Notes: generated by a model from the sequence alone, not told the origin. DNA of 64,000 bases from an uncultured Eubacterium sp. (GCA_900543485.1 UQRM01000003.1:1-64000), one strand, 5' to 3'; positions 8,345-17,883 are shown, counted from the stretch's first letter. Translations and numbers: made by a program.

Positions 8345-9192
8345 TACAGGATATAGCTCCCCACAGACTCGCTACTTCGTTTAACCATATCAAAGCCGGG
8401 GGCAATAGTGTCGTCTTCACCTTTGCTGGCGGAAATCTGCTGGTGTGTGACGGGGAAGACGGTGGCATAGCACTCCCGACCATGGAGCAGATCGCAGCGA
8501 ATCTTTCCGCGGGGCTCGATGTGGAGAATGCGATATATGCTTTTTCTATAGATGATGAGCCTATGTTTTTGCTGCCGCAGCGTGAACTTAAGGGAAAGAT
8601 CCCGAAAAACATGGAGTATATCAATATGAGAAATCTGTCCGGAAAAACCGACAGATGGGTACCTTTGGCGGCTGTAACGGCAGGCCATTTGGATCACTGG
8701 TACAGGGAACATCGCTACTGCGGGTGCTGTGGAGCAGTCAGCGGCTTTTCCGTTCGCGAGAGAGCGAAGGTATGTCCTGAGTGTGGGAACGTTCAGTATC
8801 CTCGGATATCTCCCGTGATCATGGCAGCTGTTACAGATGGAGACAGACTCCTGGTGACGAGGTACGCAGGCAGACCATATAAAGGGCTGGCATTGATCGC
8901 GGGTTTCGTGGAGATCGGAGAATCTATAGAAGAAGCTTTGAAAAGAGAGGTCATGGAAGAGGTGGGGCTGCATGTGGAAAATCTCAGGTACTTTGGCAGT
9001 CAGCCATGGGGATTTTCTGATTCATTGATTTCGGGATTTTTTGCCGATCTGGACGGAGACGGTACGATACAGCTTGACAGGGATGAATTGGCTGAGGCGG
9101 TGTGGCTGTCAAGGGATGAGCTGCCTCCACAGGCTGTCGATATCAGTATCACAGCTGCGATGATAGAGGCGTTCAGAAAGGGAGAAATGTGA
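8341..9192 (+). CDS. nudC: NAD(+) diphosphatase / NADH pyrophosphatase (Nudix)
   Basis: A 283-residue Nudix hydrolase that cleaves NAD(H), and in NudC enzymes can remove NAD caps from RNA. A four-cysteine zinc ribbon, CGCCGA then CPECGN (about residues 128-150), precedes the Nudix box GFVEIGESIEEALKREVMEE (about residues 188-207). The NudC-specific SQPWGFSDSL motif follows near residue 220; here G and D replace P and P of the usual SQPWPFPxS. It is coupled to the preceding small gene by ATGA overlap. Confidence 0.88.
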   Translation: MIQDIAPHRLATSFNHIKAGGNSVVFTFAGGNLLVCDGEDGGIALPTMEQIAANLSAGLDVENAIYAFSIDDEPMFLLPQRELKGKIPKNMEYINMRNLSGKTDRWVPLAAVTAGHLDHWYREHRYCGCCGAVSGFSVRERAKVCPECGNVQYPRISPVIMAAVTDGDRLLVTRYAGRPYKGLALIAGFVEIGESIEEALKREVMEEVGLHVENLRYFGSQPWGFSDSLISGFFADLDGDGTIQLDRDELAEAVWLSRDELPPQAVDISITAAMIEAFRKGEM

Positions 9193-9240
9193 GTGCCTAT
9201 CGAAAAAGGAGTATAATAAAACAAATTCCAGGAGAGAGGA

Positions 9241-10347
9241 ATGAAAAACACACGAGAAGTCATTCATACAGATAATGTTTGCATGCGGGAAGATGGAAAG
9301 GCCGTCGTGATAATCGATCAGAGCCTGCTCCCAGGCAGGACTGAATATCTGGAACTGGAGACGCCGGAAGAGATGTATGACGCTATATATAAGCTCAGGG
9401 TGCGAGGCGCTCCTGCCATTGGGATATTCGCAGCTTACTGCATGGCAGTGCTGGCAGCGCGTGAGGGCGAGCAGGATGACAGAAAGGCGGATGAAAGCGA
9501 TGGGGCAGGCGGATTTTTCGCTGCGATGAAAAGGTATGGAGCTTATCTGAAGTCATCCAGGCCAACGGCGGTCAACCTGACCTGGGCTGTGGACAGGACG
9601 ATAAATGCGGCCAGGACAGCTGACACGGGTATTGAAAGAATGATCGCGGCGATAAAAGAAGAAGCGCTGAAAATACATAGTGAAGATATGTCAATGTGCC
9701 AGACCATTTCGGAGTACGGGCTTACGCTGATAAAAGAAGGCGATGGCATACTGACTCATTGTAATGCCGGGCCTTTGGCAACATCCAGGTATGGGACCGC
9801 ATTGGGACCTATATTGCTGGGAACTGAGAGAGGCATGAGTTTCAAGGTATTTGCCGATGAGACGAGACCGCTGCTTCAGGGAGCCAGGCTTACCGCATAT
9901 GAGTTACAGAAGGCTGGTGTAGACGTGACGTTGATATGCGATGATATGGCGGCAACAGTAATGAAAAACGGCTGGGTGCAGGCATGTTTCGTAGGCTGTG
10001 ACCGAGTGGCAGCCAACGGCGATACGGCGAACAAGATAGGGACATTAGGCGTTGCTATATTAGCCAGATATTACGGGATCCCGTTTTATGTGCTGGGACC
10101 GACTTCAACTGTAGACCTGGGCTGCCCTTCCGGAAATGATATACCTATAGAGCTGAGAGCGCCGGAGGAGATAAAGGAAAAATTCTATAAGGAACCGATG
10201 GCGCCGGAGGGAGTCAGATGTTACAATCCGGCTTTTGACGTAACAGATAACAGTCTGATAACCGCCATAATAACGGAAAAAGGGATATGCAGACCCCCTT
10301 TCGATGAAAGCCTGAAGGTTGCTGTGGCGGAGGGACAAACAAAATGA
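9241..10347 (+). CDS. mtnA: S-methyl-5-thioribose-1-phosphate isomerase
   Basis: A 368-residue member of the MtnA / eIF2B-alpha-like family, catalysing the aldose-ketose isomerisation of methylthioribose-1-phosphate in methionine salvage. The catalytic cysteine region [20 protein letters not shown] (about residues 171-190) and the aspartate motif [18 protein letters not shown] (about 252-269) are intact, as is the RVRGAPAIG segment near residue 54. A 20-residue Gly/Asp/Glu-rich insert follows residue 75. GAGAGGA precedes ATG. No other methionine-salvage gene is nearby, so it may instead serve 5-deoxypentose disposal. Confidence 0.88.
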   Translation: MKNTREVIHTDNVCMREDGKAVVIIDQSLLPGRTEYLELETPEEMYDAIYKLRVRGAPAIGIFAAYCMAVLAAREGEQDDRKADESDGAGGFFAAMKRYGAYLKSSRPTAVNLTWAVDRTINAARTADTGIERMIAAIKEEALKIHSEDMSMCQTISEYGLTLIKEGDGILTHCNAGPLATSRYGTALGPILLGTERGMSFKVFADETRPLLQGARLTAYELQKAGVDVTLICDDMAATVMKNGWVQACFVGCDRVAANGDTANKIGTLGVAILARYYGIPFYVLGPTSTVDLGCPSGNDIPIELRAPEEIKEKFYKEPMAPEGVRCYNPAFDVTDNSLITAIITEKGICRPPFDESLKVAVAEGQTK

Positions 10348-10394
10348 GCAAGACCGGGGCATGATGAGGACAAGGAAGGAGCAGGGACAGAGGA

Positions 10395-11594
10395 ATGTGG
10401 TATTTGATTTTACTGGCTATAGCTTATCTGGCGGTGAACTTCTTTTTATGGCACAGAGTTGTCAGGATGTTAAGGAATGTACACGGCTTTTTCGGGAAAA
10501 AATGGGTAGTCGTCATCTTTTCAGTCATATACTTTTTCCTGTTCAGCAGTGTTGCCAGCTGGACTCTGTTCGACGACCCTTCCTGGGTCGCGGCGCTCAA
10601 GTTTATAAATAATGTGTGGATAGGCGTATTCATCTACGCGATACTGTTTGTGGCGGCGGCTGAAGCAGTTACATTTGTCCTGTGGCTGGCGAAAAAGATG
10701 AGAAAGGACTATCCGGGTTATCGTAGATATATAGTGGCCAGAGGATCTATCGTCATTGCCCTGGTGCTATGTTTCAGCTTGTACGGCGTATTCCATTATC
10801 CTGATACGAAGGTGGAGAATTACAGTGTGACTATCGACAAACATACTGAAACGGCTGACTCGATGAGGATAGTGCTGGTGGCGGATACCCATCTGGGTTA
10901 TTCGGTGGGAAATGACATGATGGAACGGATGGTGGAAGAAATAAACGATCAGGATCCTGATATGGTGGTATTCGCCGGCGATATCGTGGACAACGATTAC
11001 TACGCGCTGGAAGACGCGGATAAGATAGCTGAGACCTTATCAGGTATAGAGTCGAGATACGGCGTATATGGCTGCTATGGCAACCACGATGTTGAAGAGC
11101 GGCTTATAGGAGGATTTACGGTCGCCGGTGGAAAAAACGCCAAAGTACAGCCGGAAGTGGATCAGTTCGTTGAAAAATCGGGGATAGAGCTGCTTGAAGA
11201 TGAAACTGCTGTGGTCGCAGGGGACATCACCATCATTGGGCGGAAAGATGCGTCGAAGCCTAACAGGGCTGGCGCAGGCGGCCGGGAATCCATAGAGGAA
11301 CTGATGGCAGGGGTGGACAAAGAGGGGCCTGTTATCTGTATCGATCATCAGCCGTCGGAGCTGGAGGAGAAGGCAAAGGCCGGCGTCGATCTGGATCTGG
11401 GAGGCCATACTCATGATGGCCAGATATTCCCGGGGAATCTGCTTATAGACCTCTTCTGGGAAAACGCCTGCGGGATGAAAAAAGTCGACGATATGTATTC
11501 CGTTGTCACCTCCGGGGTCGGCGTGTGGGGTCCGGCCATGAGAGTAGGTACTGACAGCGAGATCGTCGTAGTGGATGTGAGCTTCGGGCAGTGA
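10395..11594 (+). CDS. Membrane-anchored metallophosphoesterase (YkuE-like)
   Basis: A 399-residue protein. Residues 1-135 hold about four membrane segments. The rest is a calcineurin-like phosphoesterase domain with DTH (about residue 163), FAGDIVDND (about 194), GNHD (about 225) and GHTHDGQIFPG (about 337), all di-metal ligands in the expected order. The catalytic domain is probably extracytoplasmic. Relatives act on phospholipid or UDP-linked lipid phosphoesters; the substrate here is unknown. The ribosome site (AAGGAG, 12 bases upstream) is only moderate. Confidence 0.85.
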   Translation: MWYLILLAIAYLAVNFFLWHRVVRMLRNVHGFFGKKWVVVIFSVIYFFLFSSVASWTLFDDPSWVAALKFINNVWIGVFIYAILFVAAAEAVTFVLWLAKKMRKDYPGYRRYIVARGSIVIALVLCFSLYGVFHYPDTKVENYSVTIDKHTETADSMRIVLVADTHLGYSVGNDMMERMVEEINDQDPDMVVFAGDIVDNDYYALEDADKIAETLSGIESRYGVYGCYGNHDVEERLIGGFTVAGGKNAKVQPEVDQFVEKSGIELLEDETAVVAGDITIIGRKDASKPNRAGAGGRESIEELMAGVDKEGPVICIDHQPSELEEKAKAGVDLDLGGHTHDGQIFPGNLLIDLFWENACGMKKVDDMYSVVTSGVGVWGPAMRVGTDSEIVVVDVSFGQ

Positions 11595-11649
11595 CAGAGA
11601 GATGGCTCATAGGAGGAGACGATGAAACAGCCCCGGCTGTCCGTATATA

Positions 11650-11898
11650 TCATGAAGATGGCGAGGATCTGAATATGATCATATCATCTCCTATGATGAC
11701 GATACTGCTCCATGGCAGTTCGCACATATCGCCAAGATTTTTCCTGAAAAAGCCGCCGCTTTCGAAGGTCGGCACCAGTACAGATCTTATCTTTCCCGTT
11801 TTTTTGTCGAAGATCATTTCAGCATCCCACAGCTGACCATGACTGCAGCCTGTCGAAAGGTCGACGATCTCCTTGTTTCCGATTTCACTTAGTCGCAT
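11650..11898 (-). CDS. YlmC/YmxH family PRC-barrel sporulation-lineage protein
   Basis: An 82-residue protein of the YlmC/YmxH family. The start MRLSEIGNKEIVDLSTGCSH and the WDAEMIFDKKTGKI segment are typical of this PRC-barrel group. The true start is ATG at 11898, with AAGGAG seven bases upstream; the open frame continues upstream without support. In Bacilli and Clostridia family members are linked to sporulation loci, with unknown biochemical role. It is divergent from tepA with 54 bp between starts, so the pair may share regulation. Confidence 0.85.
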   Translation of the reverse strand: MRLSEIGNKEIVDLSTGCSHGQLWDAEMIFDKKTGKIRSVLVPTFESGGFFRKNLGDMCELPWSSIVIIGDDMIIFRSSPSS

Positions 11899-11952
11899 AA
11901 TATACTCCTTAAACACAGATAATATTAATGATATTAATTTGAAGAGGAGAAT

Positions 11953-12666
11953 ATGAAAGTGAGAGAAGAAAACCCGGAAAAAAAGACGGCGGAGCAGGAG
12001 AACAGCACCAGAGATCTGATAACAGAGCTGGGACTTCTCAGTACCGGGCCGGATTTCGAGAGCGATGTCCAGTATATCAATATAATCGGCAGTATCGAGG
12101 GACATAATGCGCTGCCTGCCGACAACAAGGCCACCAAGTATGAGCATCTGATACCGCAGCTGATCGCCGTAGAGGAAAATCCCAAGCTGAAAGGGCTGTT
12201 GGTAGTCCTCAATACAGTAGGAGGGGATGTAGAAGCGGGGCTCGCATTGTCGGAGATGATCGCTACTCTGTCAAAACCCACAGTCTCGCTGGTCCTGGGC
12301 GGAGGCCACAGTATAGGCATACCTTTGGCAACGGCTACTGATTATTCATTCATAGCCAAGACGGCTACAATGACCCTTCATCCCATAAGGACGACCGGGA
12401 TCGTCATTACGTCGGAGACCACCTTTGATTACATGAGGAAGACTCAGGAGAGGGTGGTCGATTTTATCGTGGACCATTCCAGGGCGGAACGTGATGAGAT
12501 AATCAGGCTGATGAACAGTAACGACAACATGTCAAACGATGTGGGAACAGTGCTGTTCGGAAGGGAAGCTGTGGAAACAGGGATAATCGATGAGGTAGGC
12601 GGCGTGTCGCAGGCCATAGGAGAGCTAAGAGGACGTATAGAAATGCAGACGCGGCGTGATAAGTAA
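11953..12666 (+). CDS. tepA: ClpP-like serine protease, TepA/YmfB type
   Basis: A 237-residue ClpP-fold protein. The nucleophile region is GGGHSIGIPLATA (about residues 117-129), the histidine lies in TLHPIRTTG (about 141-149), and NTVGGDVEAGLALSEMI is the oligomer/handle region. In Bacillus the homologue is the translocation-enhancing protein TepA, encoded in a sporulation/FtsK region. It differs from housekeeping ClpP by its extended polar N-terminus (residues 1-40). GAAGAGGAGA precedes ATG. No ftsK gene is adjacent. Confidence 0.85.
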   Translation: MKVREENPEKKTAEQENSTRDLITELGLLSTGPDFESDVQYINIIGSIEGHNALPADNKATKYEHLIPQLIAVEENPKLKGLLVVLNTVGGDVEAGLALSEMIATLSKPTVSLVLGGGHSIGIPLATATDYSFIAKTATMTLHPIRTTGIVITSETTFDYMRKTQERVVDFIVDHSRAERDEIIRLMNSNDNMSNDVGTVLFGREAVETGIIDEVGGVSQAIGELRGRIEMQTRRDK

Positions 12667-12674
12667 AATATTGC

Positions 12675-12703
12675 TTGACATTATTTTCCATATCGTGTAA
12701 CAT
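12675..12703 (+). promoter_or_regulatory. Promoter of the TadZ-like gene
   Basis: TTGACA (12675-12680), 17-bp spacer, TAACAT (12698-12703), 57 bp before the start codon. Confidence 0.75.
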
Positions 12704-12759
12704 GAAATAAAAGGAATAATTTTCCAAGCTTTGAAGCGGCATTCGAAAGGACATGGTCT

Positions 12760-13935
12760 ATGGAAAATATATCATTGCTTATTGTAACAGATGACAAAGA
12801 ATATGGCAGGGCGCTAAGCAGAGCGATACTGTACCTTTGCAGCCGGGTGCTGATCCGATTGGCGGAAAAAGAAGAGTTTTTCGAGAAGGTCAGAGAGGCA
12901 GGAGAGGTCGCTGTGCTGGATTCCGCCGACATGATATTGTGGGATGGACAGGAAGCGGAGCAGGTTTATGGAGGGAAGATCGTACTGCTGTCAGAGAAGC
13001 CTTCTATGGCGGTAAGGAATCCCGGAGAGAAAAAATTCTGCATTTACAAATACAGTCAGGCACAGGTCATAGTCGCGGCTCTGATGGAGATCTATGGATC
13101 CTTGGCGGAGAAAAGATCCGTAAATATATGCCGCCGACAGACAAGCCTGCTGGCATTCGCGTCCTGCAGCGGAGGCTGTGGATGTACTGTGCTGGCTATG
13201 GCGGCAGCTCAGGAATTGTGCCGCTTTGCAGGGAAGCGGGTATTGTACATTTCATTTGAGGAGGCGGAATCGACGGGGGATTTCATGATATGTCCACCGG
13301 GAATAAAGGGCGTGGGCATGTATCTCTATTATCTTTTCAAAAATGAGACAGCGACTCTCCGTTCCGGGAAAAGCAGTGAGAGACAGCTTCCGGATATGGA
13401 CAGCTACATCGTAAAGGATGATTTTGGACTGGAAGCTTTCGCTCCTACGGGAGGAAGGAATCCGCTAAAGGAGCTTTCCGCCGGAGAGATGGAAGCGTTT
13501 ATCGCATCGGTCATAGACAGTGGAGGATATGATGTGATAGTGATGGATCTGGGAACCGGCTTGTCGGATGGCGAGATAGCCTGTATAGACATGGCGGAGA
13601 AGATATGCTTCGTTTCGGGGCCGGATAGTGGCCGCGCCAGGGAAGAGCAGTACCTGCAGCATCTGATATGCCGCTGTGGTGAGGATGTGACGGAGAGGAT
13701 GATAAAGACCGAAAACATGGTTACCGATAAGGCGGCTGATACAGGCAGTCAGGAAGAGCTGGGTGCGATGATGAAGGCGGTCGTGCGTATAGAAAGGAGC
13801 AGTTCGTTCCTGCAGCGTGGAGAAGTGAAGAGGATATTCCTGGATGGCAGATTTGGAGAAGGTATCAAGCTGTTAACGGAAAAGATGATGGGATATGAGC
13901 AAACACCTATTGACAAACGGACGAAAGAAGCATAA
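12760..13935 (+). CDS. TadZ/CpaE-like MinD-family ATPase, solitary
   Basis: A 391-residue protein with an N-terminal receiver-like domain (about residues 1-115, starting SLLIVTDDKEYGRALSRA) and a MinD/ParA-type domain from about residue 130. This is the arrangement of TadZ/CpaE proteins that place Tad/Flp pilus machines at the cell pole. The P-loop is deviant: SCSGGCGCTVLAMAAAQ lacks the usual lysines, yet KRVLYISFEE and DVIVMDLGTGLSD (Walker B region) remain. ATP binding may be weak or lost. It stands alone 26 kb from the Tad cluster at 40 kb, which has no TadZ of its own, so it probably serves that cluster. Confidence 0.75.
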   Translation: MENISLLIVTDDKEYGRALSRAILYLCSRVLIRLAEKEEFFEKVREAGEVAVLDSADMILWDGQEAEQVYGGKIVLLSEKPSMAVRNPGEKKFCIYKYSQAQVIVAALMEIYGSLAEKRSVNICRRQTSLLAFASCSGGCGCTVLAMAAAQELCRFAGKRVLYISFEEAESTGDFMICPPGIKGVGMYLYYLFKNETATLRSGKSSERQLPDMDSYIVKDDFGLEAFAPTGGRNPLKELSAGEMEAFIASVIDSGGYDVIVMDLGTGLSDGEIACIDMAEKICFVSGPDSGRAREEQYLQHLICRCGEDVTERMIKTENMVTDKAADTGSQEELGAMMKAVVRIERSSSFLQRGEVKRIFLDGRFGEGIKLLTEKMMGYEQTPIDKRTKEA

Positions 13936-13958
13936 TATAATTACAGCAACTTAATAAA

Positions 13959-14092
13959 GATCTTCAGGGCAGGGTGAAATTCCCGATCGGCGGTATAGTC
14001 CGCGAGTGCGTCAGCACAGGACTTGGCAGTTGTCCAAGTCAGGATTTGGTGAGATTCCAAAACCGACAGTATAGTCTGGATGGGAGAAGATC
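13959..14092 (+). ncRNA. FMN riboswitch (RFN element)
   Basis: The aptamer has the conserved RFN blocks: ATCTTCAGGGCAGGGTGAAA at the 5' side, CGGCGGTATAGTCCGCGAG in the middle, GATTTGGTGAGATTCC, CCGACAGTATAGTC, and GGATGGGAGAAGAT closing P1. It lies upstream of the rib operon, so FMN binding should stop riboflavin synthesis. Confidence 0.97.
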
Positions 14093-14128
14093 GAAAAGCG
14101 CATTCTATGCGCGTGTTTTCGCGATCAC

Positions 14129-14160
14129 AAGCTCTGAAACTTTTTGTTTCAGAGCTTTTA
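14129..14160 (+). terminator. First terminator hairpin of the FMN riboswitch
   Basis: A perfect 12-bp stem, AAGCTCTGAAAC (14129-14140) with GTTTCAGAGCTT (14146-14157), TTTTT loop, then a short T-rich tail (TTTTAT overall). Confidence 0.75.
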
Positions 14161-14220
14161 TGATTTGACGGCGTGACCGCCTTTTTGGTACAGGAAAGAC
14201 GGTACTGTCTGTATGTATTG

Positions 14221-14247
14221 CCCTGAAGAAAATCTTCAGGGTTTTTT
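14221..14247 (+). terminator. Second terminator hairpin, complementary to the aptamer 5' strand
   Basis: CCCTGAAGA (14221-14229) pairs with TCTTCAGGG (14233-14241), then TTTTTT. GCCCTGAAGA (14220-14229) is also the exact complement of aptamer bases 13961-13970, so the 5' arm can instead pair with the P1 region; this is a natural antiterminator. Confidence 0.85.
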
Positions 14248-14283
14248 GATGTGAGATGATCATATTTTGGAGGAGAAAAGACG

Positions 14284-15429
14284 ATGACAGATGAAAAATA
14301 CATGCGGTTGGCGATAGAGCTGGCCCAAAAGGGCTGCGGATGGGTCTCTCCCAATCCTATGGTAGGAGCTGTCATAGTAAAGGACGGTCGTATCATCGGA
14401 CAGGGATACCATAAGAGGTATGGGAGCCTTCATGCGGAGAGAGAGGCCCTCGGGGACTGCATGAAAAGGGCGGGAGCTGAAACGGGAGCAAGGCGCCCGG
14501 CTGAAGGAGCTGACATGTATGTGACGCTGGAACCGTGCTGCCATCACGGAAAACAACCGCCGTGTACGGAAGCGATAATAGAGGCAGGGATAAGAAAAGT
14601 CATCATAGGCTCTGCGGATCCCAACCCTCTGGTGGCCGGAAAAGGCGTGGCGATGCTGCGGGAGCACGGTATCGAGGTGACAGAAGGCTTTCTCAAAGAT
14701 GAATGCGATTCATTCAACAGACCCTTTTTCTACTTCATAACTAACGGGACGCCTTATGTAGTGCTGAAATACGCCATGACGGCCGATGGAAAGATAGCCG
14801 CTCATACGGGAGCATCCAAATGGATAACAGGAGAAGCGGCCAGGGAAAATGTACATCGCGACAGGAACAGATATACGGCGATCATGACAGGAGTGGGAAC
14901 GGTGCTTGCGGACGATCCGCTGCTGACCTGCAGGATACGGGGAGGCAGGGATCCGGTAAGGATAATATGTGATACCAGTCTGAGGATCCCTTCCGGATCT
15001 CAGATAGTGAAAACGGCCGGCGATGTGAGGACGATGATAGCGACATCAGAAGAAGCTGCCGCAGAGAAGGCTGCTGAGCGGCGGAGGCTGGAAGAAGCCG
15101 GATGCGAGATAATCACCGTACCGCTCAAAGATGGCCACACGGATCTGGGATGTCTGATGGAAAGGCTGGGGGAGATGAAGATAGACAGCGTGCTGCTGGA
15201 AGGCGGCGCGGCGCTTAACTGGTCGGCTCTGTCAGCCGGTATCGTAAACAGGGTACAGGCATATGTCGCTCCTAAGATACTGGGCGGAAAGGACGCCCCG
15301 TCACCTGTGGGCGGCAGGGGTTTCGACATGCCGTCGGAAGCCGTCATGCTCTCAGAGCCTGAGGTGACGGTGCTGGGAAAGGATATCTTACTGGAAAGCG
15401 AGGTGTTGGAAACGTGTTCACGGGGATAG
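14284..15429 (+). CDS. ribD: Bifunctional deaminase/reductase, riboflavin biosynthesis RibD
   Basis: A 381-residue bifunctional enzyme. Residues 1-145 are the zinc deaminase with HAERE (near residue 50) and EPCCHHGKQPPCTEAI (near 80-96). The C-terminal reductase domain (about 150-360) has VVLKYAMTADGKIA and the substrate motif ITGEAARENVHRDRNRYTAI. It performs steps two and three of riboflavin synthesis from the GTP-derived pyrimidine. AGGAG precedes ATG by 9 bases. First gene of the operon, directly after the FMN riboswitch. Confidence 0.95.
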   Translation: MTDEKYMRLAIELAQKGCGWVSPNPMVGAVIVKDGRIIGQGYHKRYGSLHAEREALGDCMKRAGAETGARRPAEGADMYVTLEPCCHHGKQPPCTEAIIEAGIRKVIIGSADPNPLVAGKGVAMLREHGIEVTEGFLKDECDSFNRPFFYFITNGTPYVVLKYAMTADGKIAAHTGASKWITGEAARENVHRDRNRYTAIMTGVGTVLADDPLLTCRIRGGRDPVRIICDTSLRIPSGSQIVKTAGDVRTMIATSEEAAAEKAAERRRLEEAGCEIITVPLKDGHTDLGCLMERLGEMKIDSVLLEGGAALNWSALSAGIVNRVQAYVAPKILGGKDAPSPVGGRGFDMPSEAVMLSEPEVTVLGKDILLESEVLETCSRG

Positions 15430-16082
15430 TGGAAGAGACAGGCAGGATAAAAGAGATAAAGAGAGGAAGGGCTTCGGCAGTGTTGACCATAGAGGCCCGA
15501 AAGGTGTTGGAAGACGTAAAGCTGGGAGACAGCATTGCCGTTAACGGCGTATGCCTGACAGTGACGGACTTTACATCTTACGCATTCATGGCCGACGTGA
15601 TGCATGAGACTCTGAACAGGTCATCGCTGGGAGCTTTGAAAAACGGCAGCGCTGTGAATCTGGAGCGGGCCATGAAGGCCGACGGGCGGTTCGGAGGACA
15701 TATCGTGTCGGGCCACATAGACGGGACCGGCACCATAGCATCTGTAGAGAAAGACGACAACGCCGTATGGTATACGGTGAAGGCTCCCGGGGAGATAATG
15801 AAGTACATCGTGGAGAAAGGCTCCATAGCCATAGACGGCATCAGCCTTACGGTAGCCGGCGTAGCCGAAGACGCGTTCCGGGTTTCCATAATACCCCATA
15901 CGTCGGATAACACGATTCTTTCCATAAAAAAGCCGGGAGATGTGGTGAACCTGGAAAATGATATCATCGGTAAATACGTGGAAAGGCTGATGAGCTTCGG
16001 TGAAAAAGTGGAAAACGGGACAGGGGCCACAAGGACTTCCGAAAGGATAACAGAAGCGTTCCTGGCGGAAAACGGATTTTGA
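15414..16082 (+). CDS. ribE: Riboflavin synthase, alpha chain
   Basis: A 222-residue protein with two lumazine-binding repeats: FTGIVEETGRI at the N-terminus and MKADGRFGGHIVSGHIDGTG near residue 82 starting the second. It dismutates two 6,7-dimethyl-8-ribityllumazine molecules into riboflavin. The GTG start at 15414 lies 16 bp inside ribD, with a GAGG site upstream, so translation is coupled. The C-terminus is about ten residues longer than usual. Confidence 0.95.
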   Translation: MFTGIVEETGRIKEIKRGRASAVLTIEARKVLEDVKLGDSIAVNGVCLTVTDFTSYAFMADVMHETLNRSSLGALKNGSAVNLERAMKADGRFGGHIVSGHIDGTGTIASVEKDDNAVWYTVKAPGEIMKYIVEKGSIAIDGISLTVAGVAEDAFRVSIIPHTSDNTILSIKKPGDVVNLENDIIGKYVERLMSFGEKVENGTGATRTSERITEAFLAENGF

Positions 16083-16129
16083 TGCGGAGGATAACAATCA
16101 ATGGATAATCAACAGAAGGAGGTATATTT

Positions 16130-17329
16130 ATGAATAGATTCAATACGATAGAGGAGGCACTGGAGGATCTTCGGGCGGGAAAGATCATCCTGGTCACCGA
16201 CGACGAGGACAGGGAAAACGAAGGCGATATGATATGCGCGGCCCAGTTCGCCACGACGGAAAACGTGAACCTGATGGCCAGCGTGGCCAAGGGGCTCATC
16301 TGCATGCCTATGAGCGAGGAATTCTGCCGGAAGCTGCAAATACCGCAGATGGTCAGCGAGAACACCGACAACCATGAGACAGCCTTCACTGTTTCCATCG
16401 ACCACGTGGACACCACTACCGGCATATCGGCTGAGGAGCGGGGATTCACTGCCAGAGCCTGCGTCGACGATGATGCGAAGCCTCAGGATTTCAGAAGGCC
16501 GGGGCATATGTTCCCACTAAAGGCCAAGAAAAACGGTGTGCTGGAGAGAAATGGACATACGGAAGCTACCGTGGATCTGCTTAGGCTGGCAGGCCTCAAG
16601 GAGTGCGGTCTCTGCTGCGAGATCATGAAGGATGACGGTACCATGATGAGAAAGAGCGAGCTGTTTCAGCTGGCGGAGCAGTACGGGATGAAGTTCATCA
16701 CTATCAAGATGCTCCAGGATTATCGCAAGAAGCACGAGAAGCTGGTGGAAAGGGAAGCTGTCGTCAAGATGCCTACCAAATACGGCAACTTCATGGCCTA
16801 CGGCTATGTCAACAAACTCAACGGGGAGCACCACGTTGCCCTGGTGAAGGGTGAGATCGGAGATGGCAAAAGTCTGCTGTGCAGAGTCCACTCCGAATGC
16901 CTGACAGGTGACGCATTCGGATCGTTGCGGTGCGACTGCGGTCAGCAGCTGGCCGCGGCCATGATGCAGGTAGAAAAGGAAGGGCGCGGCATAGTGCTCT
17001 ACATGAGACAGGAAGGCCGGGGCATCGGGCTCATCAATAAGCTGAAAGCCTATGAGCTGCAGGACAGAGGTATGGATACGCTGGACGCCAACCTGGCTCT
17101 GGGATTTCCGGGAGACATGCGGGAATATTTCATCGGGGCTCAGATACTGCGGGATCTGGGAGCCAGAGAGCTGCGGCTTCTGACAAACAACCCTGACAAG
17201 GTCTATCAGCTGGCCGATTACGGCATGGAGATAATCGAACGGGTGCCTATACAGATGGAGGCCACCGAGAACGACTTGTTCTATCTGAAGACGAAGCAGA
17301 AGAGGATGGGACATATACTGGATTACTGA
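16130..17329 (+). CDS. ribBA: Bifunctional DHBP synthase / GTP cyclohydrolase II
   Basis: A 399-residue fusion. RibB (residues 1-205) has the acidic motif [10 protein letters not shown] (24-33) and makes dihydroxybutanone phosphate from ribulose-5-phosphate. RibA (206-399) has [18 protein letters not shown], with the three zinc cysteines, and [11 protein letters not shown], and opens GTP. Together these supply both branches to RibD and RibH. GGAGG lies eight bases before ATG; the gap to ribE is 47 bp. Confidence 0.96.
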   Translation: MNRFNTIEEALEDLRAGKIILVTDDEDRENEGDMICAAQFATTENVNLMASVAKGLICMPMSEEFCRKLQIPQMVSENTDNHETAFTVSIDHVDTTTGISAEERGFTARACVDDDAKPQDFRRPGHMFPLKAKKNGVLERNGHTEATVDLLRLAGLKECGLCCEIMKDDGTMMRKSELFQLAEQYGMKFITIKMLQDYRKKHEKLVEREAVVKMPTKYGNFMAYGYVNKLNGEHHVALVKGEIGDGKSLLCRVHSECLTGDAFGSLRCDCGQQLAAAMMQVEKEGRGIVLYMRQEGRGIGLINKLKAYELQDRGMDTLDANLALGFPGDMREYFIGAQILRDLGARELRLLTNNPDKVYQLADYGMEIIERVPIQMEATENDLFYLKTKQKRMGHILDY

Positions 17330-17331
17330 TA

Positions 17332-17370
17332 CTGGATCACTGGTACTGGATACTGATGTTGGATACTGAT
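17332..17370. repeat. Short imperfect direct repeats in the ribBA-ribH gap
   Basis: Variants of ACTGGATACTGAT occur three to four times between ribBA and ribH (for example TACTGGATACTGAT, then TTGGATACTGAT). This looks like slippage-type duplication of the ribBA stop region (TGGATTACTGATACTGG). No function is evident. Confidence 0.6.
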
Positions 17371-17418
17371 AAAGTTAAGCTGACGCCCGGCTTTGACGGG
17401 TGAGCAAGGAGGAAGGAA

Positions 17419-17883
17419 ATGAAAGTATACGAAGGAAAACTGGTTTCAAAGAAGATAAAGGTGGGCATCGTCGCCGCCAGATTCAACGAGTTTATCACGT
17501 CGAAGCTGCTGTCAGGAGCGCTGGACACGCTGAAGCGGCACGATGTAAGCGAGGATGACATAGACATCGCATGGGTGCCGGGAGCGTTCGAGATACCGCT
17601 GGCCGCTTCCAAGATGGCCAAGTGCGGCAGGTACGATGCCGTCATCTGCCTGGGAGCTGTAATAAGAGGAAGCACGACTCACTATGATTACGTTTGCAAT
17701 GAAGTGTCCAAAGGCATCGCTCACGTTTCCCTCGATACGGGCGTTCCTGTAATGTTCGGCGTGCTGACGACGGAGAACATCGAGCAGGCCATCGAGCGGG
17801 CAGGCACGAAGGCCGGCAACAAAGGCTCCGACTGCGCCGAGGGCGCCATCGAGATGGTGAACCTGCTGAGGGAGATGGAGTAG
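17419..17883 (+). CDS. ribH: 6,7-dimethyl-8-ribityllumazine synthase
   Basis: A 154-residue subunit, normal length. AARFNEFIT (about residues 19-27), [16 protein letters not shown] (about 51-66), [20 protein letters not shown] (about 77-96) and [12 protein letters not shown] are all present, including the catalytic histidine of the THYDYV segment. It condenses dihydroxybutanone phosphate with the pyrimidinedione and hands lumazine to RibE. AAGGAGGAAGG precedes ATG. Last gene of the rib operon. Confidence 0.96.
   Translation: MKVYEGKLVSKKIKVGIVAARFNEFITSKLLSGALDTLKRHDVSEDDIDIAWVPGAFEIPLAASKMAKCGRYDAVICLGAVIRGSTTHYDYVCNEVSKGIAHVSLDTGVPVMFGVLTTENIEQAIERAGTKAGNKGSDCAEGAIEMVNLLREME

Noticed and set aside
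11650..12147. Long N-terminal extension of the YlmC-like protein
   Set aside because: The extra 83 codons run through the tepA start region antisense, while a good ribosome site precedes ATG 11898.
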